NCBI GenBank assembly: GCA_009760855.2
Contig: WPIO01000041.1
Span: 1,638,501-1,702,500 of the forward strand
Source: Cristatella mucedo
Lineage: Eukaryota > Bryozoa > Phylactolaemata > Cristatellidae
Direction: 5' to 3'
Length of the DNA: 64,000 bases
Shown one piece after another: positions 37,691 through 47,573 of this stretch. The first letter of the stretch is position 1. Every line of letters starts with the position of its first letter. The notes under the pieces are model-generated. The model worked only from the letters and a program-made list of their open reading frames with translations, made no database searches and was not told the origin of the DNA. Both the position numbers and the translations under genes were made by a program.

Positions 37691-38854
37691 GTTTAAATTG
37701 CGAAAAGAAGTTAACCTAGCACAGATCTACGAGGAAGAGAAGCATCCTGCAATATCAAGGAGAATGGAATACTGTATACAAGCATTTTTGCACTCTAGCA
37801 TCCATTATCCTCTTTATTTTATTTTATTACGATTCACCTACTTCTCACGAGGGTTGTTCATCAGGTTGCTAAGCAAGTGAGCTAAGATGATTCACCAACC
37901 CCACATTCGGAAGTGGAACGGACGTAAACGATTCCTACTCAGCAACATCTTACTTCTTGTTGCCAGCTTTTGCAATTTATTTTCATCGCGTCATATACTG
38001 CTGGGTTTTCTAATCGGCTTAGTGCTTCAGGCTTATTCTAGAAATTTAATTCCAAGCGACAAGGGAATAGTTCAACAATTCTCGATGCAATATTATCCTT
38101 TCGGCCATGTAATAATCTGTATTTTATTCAGTTAACAGTGTATACATTCGAATGAAGATATATGAAACCAGAAAAACTCAGTGCATAACCGTAGGATTTT
38201 TGTAAACCTACCCGCTCAGGCTACTGTTAGGGAAGTGATTTTTAAAAATTTATTACAGATCATTTTCAGAATCAATTCCCAATTGTGCCTAGCTCATCAC
38301 CGTCAGTGATTACTAACTAATTCTCGAACTTAAAAGTTTTGCCAGTGCCGGACAGTTAAGAGCAGCTGCTCCCTCTAGAGGTGCTTCACCAGTAATGGCT
38401 TCCAGCCTTGGAACTTTGACCTTCGCGCTGCTAGCCGCGTGACTGACTGCTCGTGTCTGCCGCATATGCTTGTCATGTCACCCCTGTTCTAGTTCTTGTC
38501 AGGCTTACACACTCTGCATAGCAAGGCCGCGAACGAGCCGACTCGAAATTAGTTAGGCTTCCGAGTGTGTTTGGCAAGCCATAATGGTAGCCGGCGGCTA
38601 CCAACTAACTTCGACAGGGTCGCCGATGATTGGTCGGCTGATGAGTCGCCACTAGGAGCGGGAGCCGCTGCGCAAGGAGCGACGAGCGACGAATTATTGC
38701 CACACGTGATCAATCAAGGAGCGATGAATTATTGCCACACGCGCCGCCATCGATACGAACGAGAGTCGAAAGCCAACGGAAAATTGGAGGCGTCAAGCTG
38801 CGATTGCGACCGAAAATTGTAGTGCGCCATTATTGGAATGTACTCACGAAAATA
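37691..38854. other. Intergenic, no gene seen
   Basis: Small plus-strand frames at 37698-38135 have no recognisable domain. A 25-base block AAGGAGCGAYGAATTATTGC is repeated twice near 38680-38740. Confidence 0.4.
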
Positions 38855-38985
38855 TAAATATAATTCATTTGTATAGCGCCCTAAGAGAACATAATCTCTA
38901 CTTAGGCGCTTTACATATTCCCCGGGGCTCAAGCCCACGATCTCAGCAAGACCTTGGTCGGGGAGAGCACCTGAAGGGGGAAATT
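38855..38985 (-). mobile_element. SINE-1 copy
   Basis: ATAATTCATTTGTATAGCGC, GAACATAATCTCTACTTAGG, then GGGCTCAAGCCCACG and CAGCAAGACCTTGGTCGG: SINE-1 read from tail to head. Confidence 0.82.
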
Positions 38986-39674
38986 CGGGAGGGGTGGGGA
39001 GTTATGCCCACACTCCCATAGGATTACTATAGGAGTAATGTCCCTCAAAACACATTTATTGCTATTTATCAAATAATAATTGACCGAAAGGCATGCACAT
39101 TTTCAAGAACGATAAGGGCAATATTATCTATCTTTTGATGTAACCATAGTGCCACTTTGACCTTCTGGTGACTAGTTGAAGTCAAAGTCAAAATTTTGCT
39201 TCGGTATATCCCTTCGACACAATCCAACAGATTCATTACTATGCACTGTAGAAATATATAAAACCTCTCAAAAGATGCAAAACACTTTTTTTTACTCTGG
39301 TACAATTTTGAAAATTAAATAAAAAAAATTCTGTGACTTAACAAAATCACATTAATCAGGAGAGGGTCGACCGTGTGACATTAAAGGACAGCGGCGCCAT
39401 GCTAACTTGACATACAACCAGCTTGAGAAATCCACGGGTGAAAGAAGTCGACTAGAACATATATTCAAAATTTCAAGTCGATGTGGCCACAGATGGCCAA
39501 TCTGTAGGATCTCAAAGGCCCAAAGCCTCACTGTTCATGGAGCACAGTCAAAGTTGCCAGCTTATAGCTCAACCAGCTGGCAGGCAGCACATAACTTGAT
39601 GTCAAAAACCACTTAACCGTCATAACTTGTTGCCAATACTGTCAATATGTCTTTCTGGAGGAGCTGATAGTTCA
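38986..39674. other. Intergenic, no gene seen
   Basis: No recognised feature. Confidence 0.4.
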
Positions 39675-39852
39675 AGAGCCGTAATGGCTCGCACCAGGTA
39701 AGGCTTTTCATGACCTCGATCCCAAGTTCGTGGGTTCGAATCCTGCGGTGGGCGATCCTGTATCGCCGCTGCAAGCTGCGGTAAAAGCCGTGAAGGCTCT
39801 TCTTTCGCTATAAAAAAGAGGCTGTTAAATCTGCTAGTATTTACTTATTTAA
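39675..39852 (+). mobile_element. SINE-2 copy
   Basis: AGAGCCGTAATGGCTCGC, box B GTTCGTGGGTTCGAATCC, GTGGGCGATCCTGTATCGCC, and tail TTAAATCTGCTAGTATTTAC. Confidence 0.88.
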
Positions 39853-40732
39853 GCTGTCATCATTAATGACGAACATGAGGTTATTAGCCATCCCTCTGCC
39901 AGCATTCATCATCGCAGCCTCCTGAGCCCAAACCAGGGGTTTAGGAAATTGCAAAGACAGCCAACGACCTGGAGACATTCGACAATCAATTAAGTACCAT
40001 GTATTAGAAGCCCGGAAGCTGCGGAATGAATAGAAAACTGCCTTGAAAAGGACATTTCTTTCTCTTTAATACAGCCAGTCTCTCGGCTCTAACCAATGAG
40101 AATCTGGCAATGAGAACTAAGGACCAATAGGTGGCAGACACGCGGTCAACCCTGTGCAATAGCTAGCAGGTGGGCTATGAGAACTAAGGACCAATATGTA
40201 CGCGAGACGGCTGGGATGATGTGTAGGCACGCACAATTATACATTTCAAATTTAAATTTTTTTCTGATCACTATCATCGGACATATGACATAAGCACAAT
40301 AGCGAAAGTAGGCACGACAACCCGCATCCGCAGCCGGCAGTCAAGCCACCCGGGCGTCTGACCCGCATTCGTCAATACAAATCTCATGCTATAAACAGCA
40401 TTAATGAGAACTCAAAATCACCTCAATTTCACTTAACCACTGAACCAAACCAGCTCGGCAAACTTTCATTCGTTCCTCGTGGGCGAGGTCTCGTGCAAAT
40501 ACTATGCAAAAGCGTCGAATGCCGAAACGTCGGCAGGCTGCATCAGCTCGATAATGACAGCCCTAGAGATTCTTAGTGGCTCCTGAATTATAATTGGTCA
40601 GTGCATTAGTCGACTTTGACTGGTGCAAAATGCGATTGCCCATTTGGTCTGCCGTCAACGGTGCAGGTATCGCATCCTGCCACTTCCACCGCTTCTCTAG
40701 CTTGATATCGAATCAACTTCTCGATCTCTTTC

Positions 40733-40737
<5 letters not shown>
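39853..40737. other. Intergenic, no gene seen
   Basis: GAGAACTAAGGACCAATA occurs twice, near 40113 and 40180, in a local direct duplication that includes GCAATAG/GGCTATG. Otherwise unremarkable. Confidence 0.4.

Positions 40738-40805
<68 letters not shown>
40738..40805. repeat. (CT)n microsatellite
   Basis: About 33 CT units next to the left 194-bp direct repeat. Confidence 0.95.
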
Positions 40806-40808
<3 letters not shown>

Positions 40809-40820
40809 GCACGCAGGTGT

Positions 40821-41014
40821 GTTGTATAACAGTGGCTCTGGCGGCTGCTGTTCTAGTGGGAGTCGCGTGGAGACGCATCGGGCGAACGTACGCGGTAAAC
40901 GAGACTCTCCCTTGTTACTCTCAAACCGGCGCATATATGGGAGCCCGATCGATCGCAGCAGACGACGCGAAATATAATCTGCAGTAGTGGCCGGACGCTG
41001 CACCGCTTCAATGG
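40821..41014. repeat. 194-bp direct repeat, left copy
   Basis: Roughly 85% identical by eye to 42713-42906 in the same orientation. Shared blocks include GCTGTTCTAGTGGGAGTC, GCATATATGGGAGCCC, GCGAAATATAATCTGCAGTA and GTGGCCGGACG. The TATATGG block could be promoter-like. Confidence 0.9.
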
Positions 41015-41490
41015 CTTAGCCAAGGCGAGGCGTGTACATTAGTGTCGCGTGCTTCGCTAACTACAACAGCAGAAGCCGCAGGCGCACACAACATCCCTTC
41101 GCACATAGAAAATAGCTGCTCAGGCTGTGCCTTGTCCAGCGGTTTGTCGTCCGCGCTCTGTCAGGATATTAATTTAAACGTTAACGAGCTCCGAACGGCT
41201 TGGATGGGGACAGGCTATGCGACAGCCACTCGCAGTCGGCGTACAACGGCGCTGCCGCACCACACGAGCAGCCGGTCATAGACGCTGTCTAACTTTAGGC
41301 AAAGCTGGGGCACCGCCCCCACTGTCAGGCGGTTCCCCTAGGTCACCTCCGCTCCGCGCGAGCCCCGACGACCGGTCTCGTGCGCTCGTTGCGGGCCGAT
41401 CTCGCCGTGCGAGAAACACTCCGACTCATTAGTACGGGGCCGCTCCTCGTTCTCGGAGTTCTAATGCGCCGAGCCGTTATCGCGGTGGTG
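41015..41490. other. GC-rich region, no gene called
   Basis: High GC with open frames on several strands. Nothing recognised. Confidence 0.35.
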
Positions 41491-41840
41491 CCGCTCTGCC
41501 ATGTGCGCCGAGATGCTCTCGTGCCAACGCTCTCCACCGCCGCTGCAACGCTCTCGCTGCTTCGCTCGAGAGCAGCACTCGCCTCATCGCAGGCTACTAT
41601 CGATTTGCCGCCGACTCCTATCTCTCTCTATCTCGCGGTGCTCCTCCTCTGCACTCTGCGCCGAGATGCTCGTGCGGGTGCTCTTCACCGCCGAGAAGCT
41701 CTCGTTGTTGCGCTCCGCGGGCGAGACGTCGCTCTCTCGGGCGCTCTTTGCCGCCGAGATGCTCTCCTCCGGCCGCTACGCCGAGATGCTCTCACTGCTG
41801 CGCTTCGCCGCTGAGATTTCGCTCGCTTGGGCCGACTTCG
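41491..41840 (-). repeat. Degenerate repeats of GCCGAGATGCTCTC
   Basis: GCCGAGATGCTCTC or close variants recur at about 41506, 41662, 41686, 41752, 41780 and 41806, with CGCTCTC-type spacers. On the minus strand one frame (about 41600-41780) reads ESISAAKSARESDVSPAER and similar ESxSA units, coding-like but with stops at both ends. It could be an eroded repeat-protein exon or a minisatellite. Confidence 0.5.
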
Positions 41841-41917
41841 CCTTATATATAGTTCATCTGCATATGGCGTCCCATTACATATAATTGATTATATATAGTT
41901 CATAATTTCAGCTTATA

Positions 41918-42052
41918 TATAATTCATTTGTATATATTGTGTATAGCGCCCCAAGAGAACCTAAACTTTATTCAGGCGCTTAACATATGCCTCGGGGCTC
42001 GAGCCCACGACCGCAGCCAGACCTTGGTCGGTGGAGGCACCTTAACCACTGG
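41918..42052 (-). mobile_element. SINE-1 copy
   Basis: TATAATTCATTTGTATATTG, GCGCCCCAAGAGAACC, then GGGCTCGAGCCCACG, CAGCCAGACCTTGGTCGG and CACCTTAACCACTGG: tail to head, element on the minus strand. Confidence 0.85.
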
Positions 42053-42059
42053 TTGTCGC

Positions 42060-42590
42060 AGGCCACTATCGCCTCGCCGCTGCCCACTACCGCCGCACCA
42101 CTGGAAGCCGTCACGTGCTGCACCTCCTTCTTTTCCGGCTGCTGCCGCTGCGCATTTACGTTGTTCTGGCGCTCTTCGGTTGCTGTGGCTACAGTGTCGG
42201 AAGCGGTCCCATACCCGCTACCTCCTCCGGTATTGCCGTCGGATGATAGCGTACGGCAGCTGAATGAGTTCCGCTCGTCTGTCGGGCTCCGTCGCCGCTG
42301 GGATCGTCGCCGCTGGGATCGACCGGCAGCTGCAGCTGACGAGCTCGTCGCCTCGTCACTTTGTCCCGGTCGCCTCGGCTCCGGCTGCTCCTGCTCCAGC
42401 AGCCGATACCTCTCGGCCTCCAGCTCGGCTTCCTCTTCAACTCGTTTCGCAGCTTGTGGTAATCTTGCTTTACGTCGGCCAGCCGATCACCCCAGCCGTG
42501 TATCGCGTTGTCGCCCAGACACATTGGCACAACATGCGTTTTAGCGGCATCGAAATCTTTAGCCTTGCTACGGCCTTCTAAAGCGTTAGA
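42060..42590 (-). pseudogene. Coding-like minus-strand segment with a frame shift
   Basis: Two minus-strand frames look like protein and appear to continue each other. One, about 42590-42440, reads GDNAIHGWGDRLADVKQDYH and KLRNELKRK. The other, about 42488-42055, has no ATG and reads EEEAELEAERYRLLEQEQPE, then RSQRRRSQRRRSPTDERNSF and GGGSGYGTASDT. The change of frame falls near 42440. The leucine/glutamate spacing suggests a coiled coil followed by a disordered basic/Ser-rich tail. The segment runs into the SINE-1 at 41918. No family is recognised. It may be a decayed gene, two separate exons, or GC-driven chance. Confidence 0.35.
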
Positions 42591-42712
42591 AGCCAAGGCA
42601 CAAAGTGCGGTCCACCGTTAAACATTTCGTAGCTCTGTGTAGGCGTCCCATCTAGACTATAGAAGGCCTGGTACTGTTTTCGGCTCGAGTAAACTACTCT
42701 CCGCAACCAGTC

Positions 42713-42906
42713 GTTGTCTGACAGTGTCTCCGGCGGCGGCTGTTCTAGTGGGAGTCTCACGGAGACACAGCGGGCGAACGTTCTCGGTTAACGAGACTCT
42801 GTTTTGTTACTCTCAAACGGGCGCATATATGGGAGCCCAATCGATCGCAGCAAACAACGCGAAATATAATCTGCAGTAGTGGCCGGACGATGCACCGCTT
42901 CGATGG
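42713..42906. repeat. 194-bp direct repeat, right copy
   Basis: Partner of 40821-41014, 1.89 kb away in direct orientation. The arrangement could be a pair of short LTRs around a non-autonomous element, or a segmental duplication. The ends do not show clear TG..CA borders. Confidence 0.9.
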
Positions 42907-42954
42907 CCACTGGTCTTGATGGTCACAGCGGCCCTGACCAACGTTTACAGCGGT

Positions 42955-43475
42955 TGATCGACGGATACAGAACAAAGTTCTTACACTGACCCACAAGGCC
43001 CGCCACGGCTTGGCTCCTCCTTACCTAGCTGAACTGCAGCACCAGTTCCAGCCTCCTGGTGCCCTCAGGTCCTGTATGGACATTAAATTAGCTGTTCCAT
43101 TCCCCCCCCCCGCTTAAAGACCGTTGGCAATTGAAGCGTTTGCTCTGCAGGTCTTTTATTGAGGAACTTGCTTCTATGATTCTTATGCAACGACAGCTAC
43201 TCTCCTGCTGACGACTACGGCACATACTTTTCAGTGGTACTTTGCTGCTACTCCCATGCCACTCACTACCTCAACTACTCTCCCCACTCTGCTATGCTTC
43301 CCACTTTCTCTTTCTGCGTGAGATGAAGTCTGTTGGCTACCGAATACGCGCCGAAAGCCGCCTAGGCTTATTATTATTATTATTATTAGGCTATGAATGG
43401 GCTATATACAACTCTTTTGTGTAACACCCACTTTGTGTTTGTGGAGTTATAGACGGGATACATTACATTAGATTA
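42955..43475 (+). mobile_element. LINE-A 3' fragment, degenerate
   Basis: GACGGATACAGAACAAAGTTC, CCGCCACGGCTTGGCTCC and TACCTAGCTGAACTGCAGC, and the 3' end GTGGAGTTATAGACGGGATACATTACATTA. A short ATT microsatellite at 43371-43388 interrupts it. Confidence 0.8.
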
Positions 43476-43507
43476 TTAAATTTGAACCATAGTTCGGTGT
43501 ATCAGGC

Positions 43508-43592
43508 AATAATAATAATAATAATATTGCACTTGATAGAGCGCCCTCAGAGAACTTAATCTCTTTCTAGGCGCTTTACATCGTGATAGCAT
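43508..43592 (-). mobile_element. LINE-B 3' tail
   Basis: (AAT)n, then ATTGCACTTGATAGAGCGC, GAGAACTTAATCTC and CTAGGCGCTTTACAT: the LINE-B 3' terminus on the minus strand. Confidence 0.85.
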
Positions 43593-43773
43593 CTTCCTGA
43601 GGCGGACTATTTGGCGGATTTTCGGTGGTTTACTGTAGATTGTGGAATTGGAAAAGGAGGTTGCAGTCGATTTCGTGAACAAAAACTAAATGTGCTTGAT
43701 GCGATTGAGCGATTGCTCCAGTGACTTATCATTAGGTCTGGATGACAAAGACCCGGCCTCTCGCGCCTGCATC

Positions 43774-43890
43774 GCAGCCCTCTAATCGTGCCCCTCTAAT
43801 CGAAGCCCTCTAATCTCGGCCCTGTAGTCGCGGCCCTCTAATTGCAGCCCTCTAATCGCAGCCCTCTAATTGTGCCTAGTCCTCGTTGTG
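43774..43890. repeat. 14-bp tandem repeat, about eight copies
   Basis: Units of GCCCTCTAATCGCA with variation (for example GCCCTGTAGTCGCG and GCCCTCTAATTGTG). Intergenic. Confidence 0.88.
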
Positions 43891-43929
43891 TGTCAGTCAG
43901 GTCGCATGTAGCAGACTTGCGTCCTTAAT

Positions 43930-44280
43930 AGTAATAGTAGTAATACTGCATTTGATTTAGCGCTCTTAGAGGACTAAATCTCTTTTTAGGAACTTTGCAT
44001 TTGCTACAGAGGAAGCACGATCGAATGGTTATGGTAGCATGTTCAATAAAAAAAGGAATAACATCGTCAGGTACAACTGCGATTAATGTGGGAGTTATCC
44101 AAGTCTAGACGGGATGTCGCAAATGCATGGACCACCAGCATGCCGGTGGTGTTCTTACTCTTCTTCTGGTATTCTATTTAATGAGGCATTCGTGCAATGG
44201 CACTTGGCTTTAAGTAAGCAGGCTTGAGTGTGGAGCTTGTGATGTGGTCGTCTTGTGGAATGTCAACTGGCATCAGAACG
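43930..44280 (-). mobile_element. LINE-B fragments, minus strand
   Basis: TGCATTTGATTTAGCGCTC and TTTGCATTTGCTACAGAGG at the 3' end. After a deletion, GTCTAGACGGGATGTCGCAAATGCATGGACC and AGCTTGTGATGTGGTCGTC come from further upstream in the element. Confidence 0.7.
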
Positions 44281-45600
44281 AGTGGTGGCAGACCAGCTGA
44301 ACTCACATATTAAAATCTCACACCTAGCTAGTAAGTTCCTGTCTGGCTTTAGAGCTAATCACTCCACAGAGTCAGCATCGCTTCGGGTGTATAGCGACCT
44401 TCTGACGAAACAGACTTAGGTAGAGCATCTCTGCTGGTTTTTCTGAATCTTCCGCAGGATTTTGATACTATTATTCTCCAAGTTCTTCTCGAGCTCCTCT
44501 CTTCTCGCCTGGGCGTCACTGGCACTGGATTGCAATGATTCAGATCCTATGTCAGTGGGAGGCTTCAGAGTTGATTGATGTGAAAGTACAAAGATCGCCC
44601 GAGAAGCCACTGAAGTATGGGATACCTCAGGGCTCTGTACTTGGTCCGGTTCTTTCTACGGTTTATACTCTCCCACTTGCCGATGTGATTGCTAGGGACA
44701 ACCTAGGCTTTCACTTCTATTCGGACGACATAATCAGTTGTAACTCTGCTTTGACCTTTCCCAGTTACTCAGGGCGTCAAATTCCCCCAATTCCCTTCCT
44801 GCATTTATTGCTGACATCCACAGATGGATAGTAGCAAACTTTCTGAAATTGATTGAGGCTGAAACCAACTTAGTATTTATGGGAAAACCAAATGCGATTC
44901 ATAAATTGCAAAACCTAACGCTCAAAATTGGCTCTGCCAGCATATTTCCTGTCGAACCTGCACGAAGTATAGGTGTCCTGTATCAAAGTGACTTTTCACT
45001 AGACGACCAAATCAGCTGCACAGTCAAGTCTCCCTACTTTCAGCTGTGTATACAATTTGGGCTTGCTTAGACAGAGATACTCCATCTAAATTGGTTCATG
45101 GGTTTGTGACATCAAGTCTCGACTTCTGTCTTCTGTAACTCACTGCTTGCTGGTCTACCGGCCAGCGCAATCTATCACTTAAAGTTGGCACACAAAATCT
45201 ACAGCTAGGCTCGTCTGTCGTGAGCACCACTGTTGCCACATCACACCACTTCTCGTCGACCTGGACCGACTTCCAGTCAAGCAACACATCCACGTCAAGG
45301 TCCAGTCACACTTTTAGGTCCATTCATTCTTTGGCTCCAGCCTACCTATCAGATCTACTCCCACACCACTCTAGGCATCATGCCACCCACTTTTCTGAAT
45401 CTCATCGTTTACCTATACCTCGTACGCACCTCGAATCCTTTGGCGACCGCGCCTTTAGTACGTGTAGCCATAAAGCCTGGAACTCTCACTTCGGCCTTTC
45501 GTCACGACACGTTTCCTCACCTGATGACATTAAGAAAGGAAGCTTAAACACAGCTATTTATCATCGCAGCATGGATACAATCGATAAATGGATACCACTG
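44281..45600 (+). mobile_element. LINE-B with RT remnants, plus strand
   Basis: Starts within the RT domain (GTAAGTTCCTGTCTGGCTTTAG matches the FxSGF box). It runs through YGIPQGSVLGPVL at about 44612-44650 and a decayed FYADD (reading FYSDD, about 44717), then SPVESAR-type and C-terminal regions to a 3' coding end near 45550. Frameshifts are frequent. The Ala-to-Ser change in the YADD-type box and the stops rule out activity. Confidence 0.88.
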
Positions 45601-45744
45601 AGTTCTCGTCGCAAAACACATCATTAATCCTTTTCGCGAGACACGTGGATTCAATCTCGGCAAAGGTCAGTCGAAGGTCAGATATCTGAAAAGGTCGGTT
45701 ATTCTAGCCACGTGATGCACCACGTCGAGTCGACTGCACTTTGA

Positions 45745-45922
45745 TGGGTGAGCGGTGATGGCACGCTAGGTAAGACGATTAGTTTTCGCGACCACGGTGT
45801 CGAGGTAGTCGGTTAGAATTCTTCGGTGGGCGGATCCTTTATCGAGGCTACGAGTGGTGGTGATAGCCGTAAAGGCTCTTCTGTCGCTAGCCAAATAAGG
45901 CTGTTAAATCAGCTAGTATACC
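45745..45922 (+). mobile_element. SINE-2 copy
   Basis: GTGAGCGGTGATGGCACGC, GTGGGCGGATCCTTTATCG, GTGGTGATAGCCGTAAAGGC and tail TTAAATCAGCTAGTAT, immediately followed by a LINE-A fragment without the usual TTTA tract. Confidence 0.85.
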
Positions 45923-46065
45923 TAGCTGAACTGCTGCATCAGTTTCAGCCCCCTCGTGCCATCAGGTCTTCTATGGACAAAACATTATCTGTTCCGTTCC
46001 TTAGCTTAATGACCGTCGGCGAAAGAAGCTTTTGCTCTGCAGGTCCATGGATGTGGTACTCGCGC
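45923..46065 (+). mobile_element. LINE-A fragment between inverted SINE-2 copies
   Basis: ACCTAGCTGAACTGCTGCATC through GAAAGAAGCTTTTGCTCTGCAGG: the middle of the LINE-A C-terminal region, cut on both sides by SINE-2. Confidence 0.8.
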
Positions 46066-46252
46066 ACATAGCCTATAAATACTAGTTGATTTAACAGCCT
46101 CTTTTTGTATAGCGACAGAAGAGCCTTTACGGCTATCACTACCGCTTGCAGTGGCGATAAAGGATCGCCCACCTCAGGATTCGAACCCACGACCTCGGGG
46201 CCGAGGTCGTGAAAAGCAACAGCCTTACCTAGTGAGCCATTATGACTCCATG
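46066..46252 (-). mobile_element. SINE-2 copy, inverted
   Basis: Reads tail to head on the plus strand: TACTAGTTGATTTAACAGCC, GACAGAAGAGCCTTTACGGC, CAGGATTCGAACCCACGACC and GGCCGAGGTCGTGAAAAGC. Confidence 0.88.
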
Positions 46253-46398
46253 TGGTTTTGCGGAATTGCCGACTGAGATACATTACAGTAACAAGGGCAG
46301 AACACAATATAAAATGAATTTATAATTTCAATATTCAATTGGCATGACGTCATTCACAAAATGTTACATGTAACTAACTGGTTTCTTGCTCGTTGCAG

Positions 46399-46474
46399 TC
46401 CGCAAACTTGCAAATTACCATGGGTTCAGCACAGGCAAGCATCTCTGCTTCCGCAGATCAGAAGGCAGAGAATA
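46399..46474 (+). CDS. Candidate first coding exon (MGSAQAS...)
   Basis: A strong pyrimidine-rich acceptor (GTTTCTTGCTCGTTGCAG) is followed by 5'UTR-like sequence, then an ATG in an ideal context (ACCATGG). The frame reads MGSAQASISASADQKAENM and reaches a possible donor, ATG|GTACTG. An MGxxxS start is the pattern for N-myristoylation. There is no matching downstream exon that I can join in phase, and the donor is weak, so this is a hypothesis only. Confidence 0.22.
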
Positions 46475-46717
46475 TGGTACTGCATAATTAAAATTAGTTA
46501 TTGCTTTTATATTTTACAGCTAGTATAAACTCGTACAGCGAGATCACCTGACTAAGGTGGCCATTAAGCGTTGTCCACACATGGCTCACTATATGGATGA
46601 GCGATCGATACTTTTTGGACGGTGACTGCATTTATGCTAATGCTTTGGCGTCATCGCAAGTAAAGAGCAGCTTTACTCCCTAGAAAATTCTACTGCTTCA
46701 TCTACGAGGCTAATGAA

Positions 46718-46888
46718 CACCAGTGAGCGGCAGAAACCAAGTCATCCTAGTAGGACGAAAACGTGTGCCTCCAACAGATTGGCTCGCGAGTAAAGAGTTC
46801 TTGAAGAGAGCCTTCTGGCCACATTCCACGAATGACGATGACAGTTATGACCATCAAGCGGAGGAAGTGGCAGAATCCCTGGAATGAC
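46718..46888 (+). pseudogene. Coding-like plus-strand segment
   Basis: Open after a TGA near 46715, it reads SGRNQVILVGRKRVPPTDW, LASKEFLKRAFWPHSTNDDD and SYDHQAEEVAESLE, then stops. The residue mix is unlike the surrounding noise and could be the C-terminal end of a protein or transposase. No ATG and no family recognised. Confidence 0.25.
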
Positions 46889-47118
46889 ATTGTTGCACGT
46901 GGTGCACTTGTAACGAACCTTCCGAGATCGACATGCCAGTGCAGTCAGCTCTCACGCGGCCGTGTATCCAGCATGTGCCATCTCTTCTCAAAAAACCAAG
47001 GTAACAGCTTCCGATCCTTGAACGTAAATGCTAGCTGCAGTGGGGAAAGATACTTCCGTCAGTCGCCGGAGTTCTGTCAATCTCCATATACGTCGATCTG
47101 CATGTGTCGATCTACCTA
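46889..47118. other. No gene seen
   Basis: Nothing recognised before the GA array. Confidence 0.3.
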
Positions 47119-47245
<127 letters not shown>

Positions 47246-47573
47246 AGACTGTGAGAGCGAGACTGGGAGAGGCAAAGAGATACAGAGAGACAGCATGCGG
47301 AGCTTGACATTTCGACACCTTTAGATGTGCAGAGAGCGATGTCCGACCAGTCAGGTAGTCAAACAGTCGCTACTAGCGGCTGCTTCGTGCAGCCGGGCTG
47401 CAGCTGCCAGCAGCTTCAGCACCGGCGGTTTTCGGCAGGGCCGAGCCCAGCCCAATAGCCGTGTCAGCCGCCTGTTCATTCCTAGATTCATTCGCCTGAA
47501 GATGATACGCGACAGGTGGCACTGACCGAACTGCTGCAGCTCGGTTGGCGAGAAGCAATTGATGCATCCTCAC

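Noticed and set aside
37698-38135. 60- and 82-codon plus-strand frames
   Set aside because: AT-rich sequence with hydrophobic-looking but unrecognisable peptides, no splice or promoter context.
41380-41814. 144-codon plus-strand frame with RRDAL repeats
   Set aside because: Reading of the degenerate GCCGAGATGCTCTC repeats; several frames are equally open.
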